A stretch of 64,000 nt of DNA from a virus. Positions 50,510-59,008 of this stretch are shown here, one piece after another. How positions within the stretch are numbered: position 1 is the stretch's first letter; every line of letters starts with the position of its first letter. The translations under genes and the position numbers were made by a program. Below the pieces are notes generated by a model that saw nothing but the letters and a program-made list of their open reading frames with translations, was not told the DNA's origin and ran no database searches. The DNA lies in IMG/VR virus record IMGVR_UViG_3300031933_000215, positions 167,819 through 231,818 of that record, one strand, 5' to 3'.

Positions 50510-52555
50510 TTACCAGTCCATGTACGATGGCGATTCCTTTGATCCTGCCAGAACGTCCGTCACGGTGACCGTGTTGGCAAGACCGTAGTCCTCGTTGGCG
50601 ACCGTTACCCTACCATCGCCCTCTTCCACTTCGAACGGGGACTTGATGCCCATGATCTGCTCCACCTGTTGTTGGGACCAGGCCAGGATGTCCCCCGAAC
50701 GGGTGGAGATGTTAGGCTCCTGACCGGTGTCCAGACTGGCTTCCCAAACTGTAGTCTGCGTATCGGCACCCAGACGGTGAATCCGGGAAATCGCCTGTTC
50801 GTGGATGTAGGCACGGAATGGGGCGTTGATCATGATCATGTTGTCGGCCATGACCAGAGGTACCGCTGTGGACAGTGACTGGTAGGTGGCAATCAGCGGG
50901 TTGAGGTCTTCTTGTTTCTCAAACATCTGAATCGTTTTGTTCAGTTCGCTGTTGGTTTTACCGTACACCGCCACCGGGTTCATCTGTACCGTGTCCAAGA
51001 AATTCTTCGAGGCTTCCAACGCCTCAACAAACGAGGTAAACACCACCGTCTTCTTCTCGGTCGAGTTACAGATCCCTTTGAAGTCGATGTAGGGTACCAT
51101 GTCCACATGACACTGAATGCGTTTGCGACCCAACACGCGACCCAAGGCTTCACCCTGGATCTTCAGGTTCACGTACTTCACAATGGACTTGACGTTCTTG
51201 AATTCGTTGCGCAGTTCTTTGGGTAGTGACGGAATCACCCGGTGTTTCTCGTACCAGTTGGTCCGTTGGATCTCGTCTTTACAGAACCGAGCGTCACCCT
51301 TGTTCTTGATCACCACGTCCACGTCCGCAAAGTATTGCAACAGGTCTTTGTCGGAGGACCCTTTTCTCAGCGTCTTTTCATGGAGTGTCATACACCGGTA
51401 GTAAAACTCCAGATCGCCTTTCTTTCGGGCCTGGTAGTACCGTACACGTTCGGTGATGAACGCCTGCATGTCTTTACGGATGGCCTTGAGGGTGTAGTCT
51501 TTGCCGTTGGGGATGACCACCTTGTGTTTCTTCATCACCGGTTTGTCCAGCCCCAACTGATGTTTCTCCACCTTGTACGAGATCACGCCCATGCGCTGGC
51601 GGAGGATGTCCACCCCACGGTTACCGTCACGACCAAAGATCTTCTTGAACCGTTCCTGCACGTCCTTGGTGAAATAGGGATCAATGGATTTCAGCAACGG
51701 AATACTCTCACCGCCCAGAGCCTTAATCGGGGTACCCGACATCCACAGGGTATCCTCGACATCCAGCTTTTCCACCATGTCCAAGAACAGCTGTGTCCGC
51801 AACGACTGAATCTCATTCAGGTTGTGCGATTCATCAAGAATTACCACCGTGTTTGATGATTTAAGAGACTCCACCATATCCATGGCCACGTTCAGAGACT
51901 CGTAATGGAACACAGCTATGCGTTCATTCTTGTACGGTTTGCCGTGGGCATAGATCCAGTGCGATTGTGGTTTCTTGAACAGCTTCTGAATCTCGCCGTG
52001 CCAGACACGGTCGATGGCGTTCTTGGGACAGACGATCACAATCCGTTCGGCTTTCAAGCATTCGGCCAAAGCCAACGAGATGTACGTCTTACCACTCCCG
52101 GCTACCGCTGACAACAGATAACCCATCAGGTGGTATTGTTGTTTCAACAGGTCGTACGACTCAAAGAACTTTTGCTGGTAATCCAGCGGTTTGTAAATCA
52201 GGTTATTGAGTCGTTTCAAATCCACCCGAGGTTGCGGTTCCAGTTGGGTATCCCGCAGCCAGGTTTCAGTCATCAACAGATCTTTGATCTTAGCGATGGT
52301 ACGCACGTTGGTCCATCGCGACCGGTGGGTGGTCATGGTATCCAACATGTAGTACACGTCGGGAGCAAAGAACAACGGAAACGACAACGTGTTACGTGAC
52401 GCCGTTGAGAACATGTGTTTGTTGATTCGGGACGTTTTCCAGATTTTGGAGATGTCCCGCTGAATAACATCGGCTGGTAGGCCGGTGATTACAATTTCTT
52501 TTTCGGTTTGGACGACTCGGACATTCCCGAGCAGTCGTCGAATGCCAGAAAACAT
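50510..52555 (-). CDS. SNF2/UvsW-like superfamily 2 helicase
   Basis: This 681-residue protein carries the SF2 motifs: SAVAGSGKTYISLALAECL (Walker A, about 148), RIVIVCPKNAIDRVW (motif Ia), VVILDESHN (DESH motif II, about 236) and WMSGTPIKALGG (motif III). Then TVVFTSFVEALEASKNFL (motif IV), a motif V region, and AISRIHRLGADTQTTVW (motif VI with QxxxRxxR-like arginines). SNF2-type helicases remodel protein-DNA complexes or reanneal DNA; phiKZ and related phages carry one. It is divergent from the dCTP deaminase gene. Confidence 0.85.
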   Translation of the reverse strand: MFSGIRRLLGNVRVVQTEKEIVITGLPADVIQRDISKIWKTSRINKHMFSTASRNTLSFPLFFAPDVYYMLDTMTTHRSRWTNVRTIAKIKDLLMTETWLRDTQLEPQPRVDLKRLNNLIYKPLDYQQKFFESYDLLKQQYHLMGYLLSAVAGSGKTYISLALAECLKAERIVIVCPKNAIDRVWHGEIQKLFKKPQSHWIYAHGKPYKNERIAVFHYESLNVAMDMVESLKSSNTVVILDESHNLNEIQSLRTQLFLDMVEKLDVEDTLWMSGTPIKALGGESIPLLKSIDPYFTKDVQERFKKIFGRDGNRGVDILRQRMGVISYKVEKHQLGLDKPVMKKHKVVIPNGKDYTLKAIRKDMQAFITERVRYYQARKKGDLEFYYRCMTLHEKTLRKGSSDKDLLQYFADVDVVIKNKGDARFCKDEIQRTNWYEKHRVIPSLPKELRNEFKNVKSIVKYVNLKIQGEALGRVLGRKRIQCHVDMVPYIDFKGICNSTEKKTVVFTSFVEALEASKNFLDTVQMNPVAVYGKTNSELNKTIQMFEKQEDLNPLIATYQSLSTAVPLVMADNMIMINAPFRAYIHEQAISRIHRLGADTQTTVWEASLDTGQEPNISTRSGDILAWSQQQVEQIMGIKSPFEVEEGDGRVTVANEDYGLANTVTVTDVLAGSKESPSYMDW

Positions 52556-52627
52556 ACGTTTATCTCTTCAATGAATGGGTAGACGAACAAAGTCATAACA
52601 TAAGTCAACCACCAAGGAAACCGCCCT

Positions 52628-53350
52628 ATGAGCATCCTCTCCGACCACAGTATCTACAAGCTTTGCGTACCACCCACTCACATGGTGGGGGATTTCATCA
52701 CCAACCGTACCGGTACTCGGGAGTTGGCCTGGAAAGACCACACGTACACCGCCGAGAAGCTGGACGACTTGGCCCGTCGATACTGCGCCGTTGAATTGGA
52801 CGATGACTGTCCGGAAGTCAAAGAGTTCAAACCGATGATTGCCCCGTTCTCCCCGGAGCAAGTGCGAGAAGTCGATGGGGAACGAATTGTATCCTACGGG
52901 CTGTCGTCTTACGGATACGATGTGCGTCTGGGCCGGGAATTCAAGATCTTTACCAACGCACGTAACGCCATGATCGATCCATTGAACCCCGATCCGGATT
53001 GTTTCATTGAACACGTGGGCGATTACTGCATCATCCCACCCAACAGCTACATTCTGGGCACCACCATGGAATGGTTCGATATTCCCCGCGATGTCATGGT
53101 GGTGTGTGTGGGGAAATCCACGTACGCACGACTGGCCTCCATTGTCAACGTCACCCCGATCGAGCCGGAGTTCAAAGGCAACGTGGTGATTGAGATCGCC
53201 AACTGCTCGCCCCTGCCGATGAAAGTCTATGCGGGGATGGGCATTGCGCAGTTCATGTTCTTTGAAGGCGACCGCCCGTGCGACGTTTCTTACGCTGATA
53301 AAGGTGGGAAGTACCAGAACCAGAAAGGACTGACCCTGGCACGACTCTAA
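52628..53350 (+). CDS. dcd: dCTP deaminase
   Basis: This 240-residue protein converts dCTP to dUTP. The signature is clear: [14 protein letters not shown] (about 97-110), [44 protein letters not shown] (active-site region, about 163-188), [20 protein letters not shown] and [14 protein letters not shown] near the end. The product dUMP (after dUTPase) is the substrate for the thymidylate synthase encoded nearby. The N-terminal 60 residues are longer than in E. coli Dcd. Start: ATG with AAGGA upstream. Confidence 0.92.
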   Translation: MSILSDHSIYKLCVPPTHMVGDFITNRTGTRELAWKDHTYTAEKLDDLARRYCAVELDDDCPEVKEFKPMIAPFSPEQVREVDGERIVSYGLSSYGYDVRLGREFKIFTNARNAMIDPLNPDPDCFIEHVGDYCIIPPNSYILGTTMEWFDIPRDVMVVCVGKSTYARLASIVNVTPIEPEFKGNVVIEIANCSPLPMKVYAGMGIAQFMFFEGDRPCDVSYADKGGKYQNQKGLTLARL

Positions 53351-53362
53351 GTTTCCCCACAT

Positions 53363-53378
53363 CTATATCACCCAGATG
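53363..53378 (+). promoter_or_regulatory. CTATATCAC-type promoter-like motif
   Basis: CTATATCACCCAGATG (CAC-N4-ATG, one mismatch in the dyad) lies 94 bases before the gene at 53457. A partial inverted copy, TATAGATG near 53421, follows it. Confidence 0.5.
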
Positions 53379-53456
53379 ACATTGAAACAATAAAAGGCAA
53401 CACGTATGGGGGTTTAATTGGTATAGATGTTATCTGGTTTGCGTTAAGGGACCGAC

Positions 53457-53786
53457 ATGAACGACGAAAAACCCAGAGTGATCGGCGTCATTGATCACTG
53501 GAAACCCGGTGTGACCGCCACCATTGTGGATAAATTAAGAACCATGGGGATTGAGCGCTACGGCGATGGCCCCGACATCATAAACGTAAAGGAGGACAAC
53601 GTGAAACCAATCAACGCAGTATTGGGTGCCTTGGAAGCCAACGGCATCATGACCCCGTTCGGGAAAGGCCGGAAGAAGAAAAAGAAACGGGAAGACCCGA
53701 AACACATTCAGCAACAGCGACTGCAAGCCGCTGAAGAAAAACGGAAACGCAAGGCGGAAAACCGCAAGCGTCAAGCCGGACTTTAA
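53457..53786 (+). CDS. Hypothetical protein with basic C-terminus
   Basis: This 109-residue protein has an ordered N-terminal half (PRVIGVIDHWKPGVTATIVD) and a C-terminal half that is almost all Lys/Arg/Gln/Glu (GRKKKKKREDPKHIQQQRLQ). The basic tail could bind nucleic acid. It follows a promoter-like motif. Function unknown. Confidence 0.45.
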   Translation: MNDEKPRVIGVIDHWKPGVTATIVDKLRTMGIERYGDGPDIINVKEDNVKPINAVLGALEANGIMTPFGKGRKKKKKREDPKHIQQQRLQAAEEKRKRKAENRKRQAGL

Positions 53787-53814
53787 ATCATAACGACCAT
53801 TAAGGAATCGAACT

Positions 53815-54507
53815 GTGGATATTCAACAACTGGAAGACCTCGGCTTTAACGCCCCGCAGATTGCGGTACTGGAAGAATTATCCAACAACCAAGTCAACGA
53901 ACTTAAAATTGAAGGTTTGTTGGATCAGGCCAAGGACGATTCGTACACAAAAGAAGAAGTGTACAACGCCTTGCTGAAAATGATCGTTCAGTTCAACACC
54001 GAAAAGCTGGCCAAAGAACACCGTCAGCGGGTTAAGGATGGCGGGTTTTCCATTCAGAGTGTGGACGGTCCGGTGTCGTTCTCCTACTCGGTTGGACTGG
54101 CCGAGCAACTCGGCTACGAATTGATCTTGCGGGCACGTACCTCCGCGCAGACACTGGGGATTATCCTCAATACCGTGGCGCGGAAACTTCTGGCCGATGC
54201 CGTAGTGACGGTCAACAACGGACACTTCGACCTCAACGAGTTCACCGTGGATGAACGGCCACTGCGGTTGAAGATGGTTCAGTGTCTGGACACCAACTTC
54301 ATTCTGACCAATTACGCGTTGATGGCCACCAACCCCAAGTTCGTGGATACGCCCCCGGAGTCGTTCCGTCAGATTTTCATCTGCGATGCCAACCACCTCC
54401 TGCCTGAGGAAGAAGGCTACAACGAAGCGGTTGGGCAAGACCTGACGCAATCGGTCGATGACGTCTTGGCCATGGCGGCTCCCGCCGACGCACAACAAAC
54501 CAACTGA
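53815..54507 (+). CDS. DUF4262-like protein
   Basis: This 230-residue protein contains a central segment with the DUF4262 look: FSYSVGLAEQLGYELILRAR (about residues 82-101), followed by TLGIILNTVARKLL and a beta-rich second half (ADAVVTVNNGHFDLNEFTVD). The N-terminus is helical (QQLEDLGFNAPQIAVLEELS). Its function is unknown. It starts with GTG after AAGGAATCGAACT and precedes the thymidylate synthase gene by 20 bases. Confidence 0.5.
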   Translation: MDIQQLEDLGFNAPQIAVLEELSNNQVNELKIEGLLDQAKDDSYTKEEVYNALLKMIVQFNTEKLAKEHRQRVKDGGFSIQSVDGPVSFSYSVGLAEQLGYELILRARTSAQTLGIILNTVARKLLADAVVTVNNGHFDLNEFTVDERPLRLKMVQCLDTNFILTNYALMATNPKFVDTPPESFRQIFICDANHLLPEEEGYNEAVGQDLTQSVDDVLAMAAPADAQQTN

Positions 54508-54527
54508 CACACCATAGGAATCGAGAC

Positions 54528-56933
54528 ATGCCAAAGATTGATGACATGCACGCTCCGTACATACTACCTATTACGCCAAGCGACGCCGACGTTCAGTATT
54601 TCGGTGTTATTAAAGACATTTTGGATGAGCAGCAAAGCACGTCCAAAGTGGACCGCACCGGTGTAGGTACGCAAGGGGTGTTCGGCCGTCAAATGCGCTT
54701 TGACATCAGCAACAAGAAACTTCCACTGCTCACCAGTAAGAAGGTGTTCACCAAGGGCATCGTTCACGAACTGCTCTGGATGTTGTCAGGCGATACCAAC
54801 GTGCAGTACCTCAACGCCCACGGCGTGAGCATTTGGAACAGTTGGGTAAAACCAGAAACAGCACAATACCGTCGAGCCACCTGGGATGACTGGTTCGCCA
54901 TCATCCGACGTAGAAAACTGGAACCCTCGTTCGTTTTCATGTTGCGTGAGCATCTGAGCGAAGCCGAGATTCTCCACTTCCATATCAAGGGCGAATTCCC
55001 GTGGGCCGGTCAGGACGTCGGTGATGACCATCCAGCGGTCAATGCAATCTTGAAGTGGATGAAAGACCACGACATGCCGGAACGGTTCTTGGTGGCTGGG
55101 GAACTCCCCAAGATCTATCAACACCAGTGGCGTCAATGGGAAGACACTCGACTGGTTCCGATGGATATCTGGGTTACCGACGACTGGTACCAAAACAACG
55201 GCTTTGTGCTGTTGAATGAGTACTTCGATGCCGAGTTGGGTGAGGAAATTGCGATCGTCCACCGGAAGATCGATCAAATTCAGAAGGTCATTGACCAACT
55301 GAAAACCAACCCCGATTCTCGACGGATCATTGTCAGTGCCTGGAACGCGGCGGAGATCGAAGAGATGGCACTCCCACCGTGTTTTATACCTGGAAGTCTG
55401 GTTAGCACACCCGACGGTTATAAGAAAATAGAGACTCTAACTGAGGGTGATGTTGTTCACTCCGGGACCGGTCAGGAACGCAGAATAAACAAAGTATGGA
55501 GAACTCCATATAAAGGCAAAATACTTTATATTAGACCTGCCCTAGTGGGTGTTCCAATCGCCTGTACTCCAAATCACCCATTTCTAGTTAGAAATAAGGG
55601 ATGGGTGGACGCTAAAGATCTAAAGGAAGGGGATTACTTAGCAATCCCGAAAACCAAGTCAATTAAAGATTTGGAGTTTAACTACAGTATCAATCATGGG
55701 TCGAGTGGTAAGCAAATACATCGTACTGTAAAATGTACAAACGAAGATTACTACACATTTGGTTACTTTCTCGGTAATGGGTGGGCAAGTGTGAACGAAA
55801 ATAGAATATCGTTTGCCATTCCTCACAGTAAAGTTGATGAAATACTTCCACGTTTAAGGAAAACAATAAAAGTATCAAGAAAACCCGGTAGTGGCGACAA
55901 TGTATCTACATACATGACTCATTCTGAAAAATGGATCTCAGTATTTAGAAGTTTTGGGAGTGGTGCTCATAATAAAATTATCCCAGACTGGGTTATGACT
56001 TCGACAATGGGTGCCAAGAAAGCTTTTATCGATGGGTTCTTAGCGGCAGATGGGTATCGGATTGACGAGGGTCGTTTCGATATTTGTTGTACGTCACCCA
56101 ATATTATTTTGGGGCTCCAACGTCTGTTTGCTGAACAAGATCACGCTGTCGGTACTGGGTTTCAAGTTCGTCCAGATAAAACGGAAATAGAAGGCAGGGT
56201 GGTGAACCAAAAGAATACATACCACCTAAAATCAAGAAGTGGATCGAAATCTAAGAATAACACCAATGTGGAATATGATGACGAGTACATGTGGGTACCA
56301 ATAAGAAAAATATTCTACGGTGATTCAAACACAACAGTTTATAATCTTGATGTTGAGGAGGAACACACGTACACTGTAAGTAACATAGTTAATCACAATT
56401 GTCATACCCTGTTCCAGTTTTACACCCGTGAGATGGACTCCAGTGAGCGTGAGAGTTGGTTGGTAACCCATCTGGGTCGTGAGACCATGGACCAGTACCG
56501 TCGTGAGCTGGGCGAGGTCAGTCAAGCCAACGACGGTGACGCGGTGTGCGATACCGTGACGTTACACGCTCTGTTGGACCATTACAAGGTTCCACGGCGG
56601 GCGTTGTCGTGTCAACTCTATCAGCGCAGTGCGGACTACCCGATTGGAGTGCCCTTCAATATCGTTCAATACTCGCTTCTGACTCACCTGGTGGCTCGTA
56701 CAGTTGGGATGGCCACGGACGAGTTCATTTGGACCGGTGGTGATTGTCACATCTACAAGAACCAGTTTGAAGGCATCCACGAACAGTTGGATCGGGAGCC
56801 TTTGAACGTTCCGGCCCCGACGGTGGAATTGAACCCTGAGATTGACAACCTGTTCGACTTTACGTACGACGACATTAAGATCGTTGGATATGAAAGTCAC
56901 CCGGTGGTCAAATTCCCACCCGCTGCCGTGTAA
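54528..56933 (+). CDS. thyA: Thymidylate synthase interrupted by an intein
   Basis: The 801-residue precursor makes dTMP from dUMP with methylene-tetrahydrofolate. The extein halves are typical ThyA: DRTGVGTQGVFGRQMRFD at the start, LPLLTSKKVF, ELPKIYQHQWRQW, SRRIIVSAWNAAEIEEM, then ALPP joined to CHTLFQFY with the catalytic Cys, and DYPIGVPFNIVQYSLLTHLV. Residues 285-624 are an intein. After splicing the enzyme would be 461 residues, longer than E. coli ThyA (264) because of an extra region of about 100 residues (PETAQYRRATWDDWF to DVGDDHPAVN) before the catalytic Cys. Start: ATG with AGGAATCGAGAC upstream. Confidence 0.93.
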   Translation: MPKIDDMHAPYILPITPSDADVQYFGVIKDILDEQQSTSKVDRTGVGTQGVFGRQMRFDISNKKLPLLTSKKVFTKGIVHELLWMLSGDTNVQYLNAHGVSIWNSWVKPETAQYRRATWDDWFAIIRRRKLEPSFVFMLREHLSEAEILHFHIKGEFPWAGQDVGDDHPAVNAILKWMKDHDMPERFLVAGELPKIYQHQWRQWEDTRLVPMDIWVTDDWYQNNGFVLLNEYFDAELGEEIAIVHRKIDQIQKVIDQLKTNPDSRRIIVSAWNAAEIEEMALPPCFIPGSLVSTPDGYKKIETLTEGDVVHSGTGQERRINKVWRTPYKGKILYIRPALVGVPIACTPNHPFLVRNKGWVDAKDLKEGDYLAIPKTKSIKDLEFNYSINHGSSGKQIHRTVKCTNEDYYTFGYFLGNGWASVNENRISFAIPHSKVDEILPRLRKTIKVSRKPGSGDNVSTYMTHSEKWISVFRSFGSGAHNKIIPDWVMTSTMGAKKAFIDGFLAADGYRIDEGRFDICCTSPNIILGLQRLFAEQDHAVGTGFQVRPDKTEIEGRVVNQKNTYHLKSRSGSKSKNNTNVEYDDEYMWVPIRKIFYGDSNTTVYNLDVEEEHTYTVSNIVNHNCHTLFQFYTREMDSSERESWLVTHLGRETMDQYRRELGEVSQANDGDAVCDTVTLHALLDHYKVPRRALSCQLYQRSADYPIGVPFNIVQYSLLTHLVARTVGMATDEFIWTGGDCHIYKNQFEGIHEQLDREPLNVPAPTVELNPEIDNLFDFTYDDIKIVGYESHPVVKFPPAAV
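55380..56399 (+). mobile_element. Intein with LAGLIDADG endonuclease inserted at the ThyA active site
   Basis: The 340-residue insert starts with Cys (CFIPGSLVSTPDGYKKIETL, block A) and has block B (CTPNHPFL). LAGLIDADG-type blocks follow (YTFGYFLGNGWAS and KAFIDGFLAADGYR), then block F (VYNLDVEEEHTYTV) and a terminal NIVNHN (HN at block G). The next residue is the ThyA catalytic Cys, which thus doubles as the +1 splicing nucleophile. Splicing would restore ALPPCHTLFQFY. The intein is visibly AT-richer than the extein, a sign of recent transfer. Confidence 0.93.
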
Positions 56934-56950
56934 CACCACGGCGGTATAAA

Positions 56951-56980
56951 AGAGGAGGCAAAACCTCCTCTTTTTTTTTT
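56951..56980 (+). terminator. Hairpin and T-run terminator
   Basis: AGAGGAGG/CCTCCTCT, an 8-bp stem with a 5-base loop, is followed by at least ten T. Confidence 0.9.
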
Positions 56981-57012
56981 TATTTCATTTCAGGTAAGTA
57001 GGCTAGTGTACG

Positions 57013-57396
57013 ATGTCCAATGACAACCACGTTATTCACATTAGGCTCAATCTAAGAGAAACCCATCAACAAGCCAAGCCATACTCGCGGGAAGTTCCCA
57101 TCATACGCGACGGGTTCAGCCCCCGGAAAACACTGCGCACCATCACGTCCGTAATTGAGACCCTCAACGAGTATAAAGGAACCACCGGTCCTTTGTCGGT
57201 TTGTACACTGTACGACCAAGACGATTTGGATTCGGACGTGTTTCACGTAGCCAATGCGTTGATTGATCTACTGGGAGAAAGTCGATTGGGGTACCTTCCA
57301 GCCCCGATGATCTACATTGAAAACCCCACCCAAGAAATAGGGGATGGTACTGCGTTTGCAATCCTCCAAGCGCCACCCATTCTTGCCCACCGATAA
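57013..57396 (+). CDS. Hypothetical protein
   Basis: This 127-residue mixed alpha/beta protein (VIHIRLNLRETHQQAKPYSR; GPLSVCTLYDQDDLDSDVFH) has no recognisable motif. It is the first of a series of small genes following the thymidylate synthase terminator. The ATG lies after GTAAGTAGGCTAGTGTACG, so the ribosome site is weak. Confidence 0.4.
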   Translation: MSNDNHVIHIRLNLRETHQQAKPYSREVPIIRDGFSPRKTLRTITSVIETLNEYKGTTGPLSVCTLYDQDDLDSDVFHVANALIDLLGESRLGYLPAPMIYIENPTQEIGDGTAFAILQAPPILAHR

Positions 57397-57421
57397 ACCA
57401 CGGATGCAAAAAATGTCAGAC

Positions 57422-57437
57422 CTATATCACCCTCGTG
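57422..57437 (+). promoter_or_regulatory. CTATATCAC-type promoter-like motif
   Basis: CTATATCACCCTCGTG, a full match to CTATATCAC-N4-GTG, lies 60 bases before the gene start at 57482. Confidence 0.55.
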
Positions 57438-57481
57438 AGAATACCATAACCAATGCAGATAGGCTGCATAACGAGGATATA

Positions 57482-57862
57482 ATGACTAAATACGAAGAAA
57501 CGTTTCTGGAGTTGGTGGACAACGGTGTGTTCGGCATGGAACTGGTCGATAAGATGAAAGAGCAGTACAGCACGCGATGCTTGCCGCTGCTGATTGCCCT
57601 GTGCGGTGACGGTGACTTTTACATGCACACGCTGTTCAGTCGCTTTCAGGTACGCAGTCTGGTGCGGTCTGCGTACAACCTTCGCTCATCGAACTACGCC
57701 ATTGATGCTGACTTCATGAACAAGCTCTGCGACCGGGCGTTTTGGGAACTGAACCGGAAACAGATGTTGAAGCTGACGGTGGAACTGACCTTCCTGTACC
57801 CAGAGAAGTTCGAATTCCTGGAACGGTGGGAAGATCAATACCATCGCATCGGCACCGCGTAA
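57482..57862 (+). CDS. Hypothetical protein, probably early
   Basis: This 126-residue all-helical protein (ELVDNGVFGMELVDKMKEQY; FWELNRKQMLKLTVELTFLY) starts at the ATG after GAGGATATA and downstream of the promoter-like motif; the longer frame to 57344 runs through that motif and is not used. No family recognised. Confidence 0.45.
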   Translation: MTKYEETFLELVDNGVFGMELVDKMKEQYSTRCLPLLIALCGDGDFYMHTLFSRFQVRSLVRSAYNLRSSNYAIDADFMNKLCDRAFWELNRKQMLKLTVELTFLYPEKFEFLERWEDQYHRIGTA

Positions 57863-57891
57863 GTAACCGCAAACCAAAAAGGAATCTGATA

Positions 57892-58266
57892 ATGAATTAC
57901 GAACTGGTTTCCAATCCCTGCGACTTTAAGAACAAGACCCTCCGTGAGACCATCCAACCGGTTGACGCTATGGTCCCCGAGTCACTGTGTCCGGAGTTCT
58001 TGTACTTGGCCGTATTCAACGCCGACGTCTACTTCCCGACGTCTGAGAAATACCGGGCCTTACTGAAAGAGCATCTGGACAATGACATGTTGGTCGATTG
58101 CGTGACCACCCAAATCCCAGCCAGTGAGTTTGGGTTTGGGACCGAGGACTACTACGTCACGGTTCGGACATGGATAGTAACCAATGAGACCACTGCGACC
58201 GATCCAACCTCGGCCATGGTCGTTACCATCATTCACGTGGATGAGCCCTCCGAGGTTCGGGTGTGA
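57892..58266 (+). CDS. Hypothetical protein, probably early
   Basis: This 124-residue soluble mixed alpha/beta protein (NPCDFKNKTLRETIQPVDAM; EDYYVTVRTWIVTNETTATD) lies 29 bases after the previous gene with AAAGGAATCTGATA before the ATG. Its stop overlaps the next start. No motif recognised. Confidence 0.42.
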   Translation: MNYELVSNPCDFKNKTLRETIQPVDAMVPESLCPEFLYLAVFNADVYFPTSEKYRALLKEHLDNDMLVDCVTTQIPASEFGFGTEDYYVTVRTWIVTNETTATDPTSAMVVTIIHVDEPSEVRV

Positions 58267-58469
58267 CGATGTCGGACAGTGAAGGATCTACGTACAACCG
58301 ATCAAAACCAACCGGCACTGACCGTGAAGTAATTGAAGCGTACGAAAAAGGTAAGTACCGCACCTTTAGGGCCAGTAGTCGGTTGGACGGTGTTGAACTC
58401 TCAGAGCAGGAACCCACCGAGAGCCTTAGTGACATTATTGCTCGACTGAAACAACCCAACCAGCCATAG
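58263..58469 (+). CDS. Small hypothetical protein
   Basis: This 68-residue hydrophilic protein (SEGSTYNRSKPTGTDREVIE) overlaps the upstream stop by 4 bases if the GTG at 58263 is used, or begins at the ATG at 58269; both are plausible. It ends 8 bases before a terminator. Confidence 0.42.
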   Translation: MTMSDSEGSTYNRSKPTGTDREVIEAYEKGKYRTFRASSRLDGVELSEQEPTESLSDIIARLKQPNQP

Positions 58470-58477
58470 CCAAATAT

Positions 58478-58506
58478 AGAAGGGACTCCCGGTCCCTTCT
58501 TTTTTG
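58478..58506 (+). terminator. Hairpin and T-run terminator
   Basis: AGAAGGGAC/GTCCCTTCT, a 9-bp stem, is followed by TTTTTTG. Confidence 0.88.
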
Positions 58507-58528
58507 TCCTAACTTAGGAATCGTTGTG

Positions 58529-58912
58529 ATGTCTGAACACAAAGAATACATTGACGCAAAGCTGAATCGAATTGAGGAACTCCTTAGTGACGCGGTGGAT
58601 CAGCACCCGTTGGACATAAACACGAATGACCTTGAGACGGCGTTGCGCATGGTCCGGGACATTAAGGCCTTGGACAACCTGAGCACCCAAGACCAGCAAC
58701 TGTTGAAACGGGTCGAGATGTACCGTCGTGTGATGATCGAATCTAAGGGATACACCAACGAGCAGGTTGGCCGCATCATTGCAAATGCGGCGGACTTACG
58801 CCATCTCTGCACGTCCATGGCGTTCACCGTGAACGGCCAAATGGGAGCCCATGCTCCCGATCGAGATTATTTCAACCTATGGACACGTCCCTCCGAACCC
58901 CCAGAAGAATGA
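58529..58912 (+). CDS. Hypothetical protein
   Basis: This 127-residue helical protein (NRIEELLSDAVDQHPLDINT; QDQQLLKRVEMYRRVMIESK) begins with ATG 9 bases after AGGA; the GTG one codon earlier is less likely. It is the first gene after a T-run terminator. Function unknown. Confidence 0.42.
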   Translation: MSEHKEYIDAKLNRIEELLSDAVDQHPLDINTNDLETALRMVRDIKALDNLSTQDQQLLKRVEMYRRVMIESKGYTNEQVGRIIANAADLRHLCTSMAFTVNGQMGAHAPDRDYFNLWTRPSEPPEE

Positions 58913-59008
58913 CTTGCCGTTTTAATGATAAAGCGGAGACCCACAGCGCCGTGGGAGAAGCGATTTACAACCACCTGTAAGGGCTATGACGCCCAAGGAG
59001 TAAATAGA

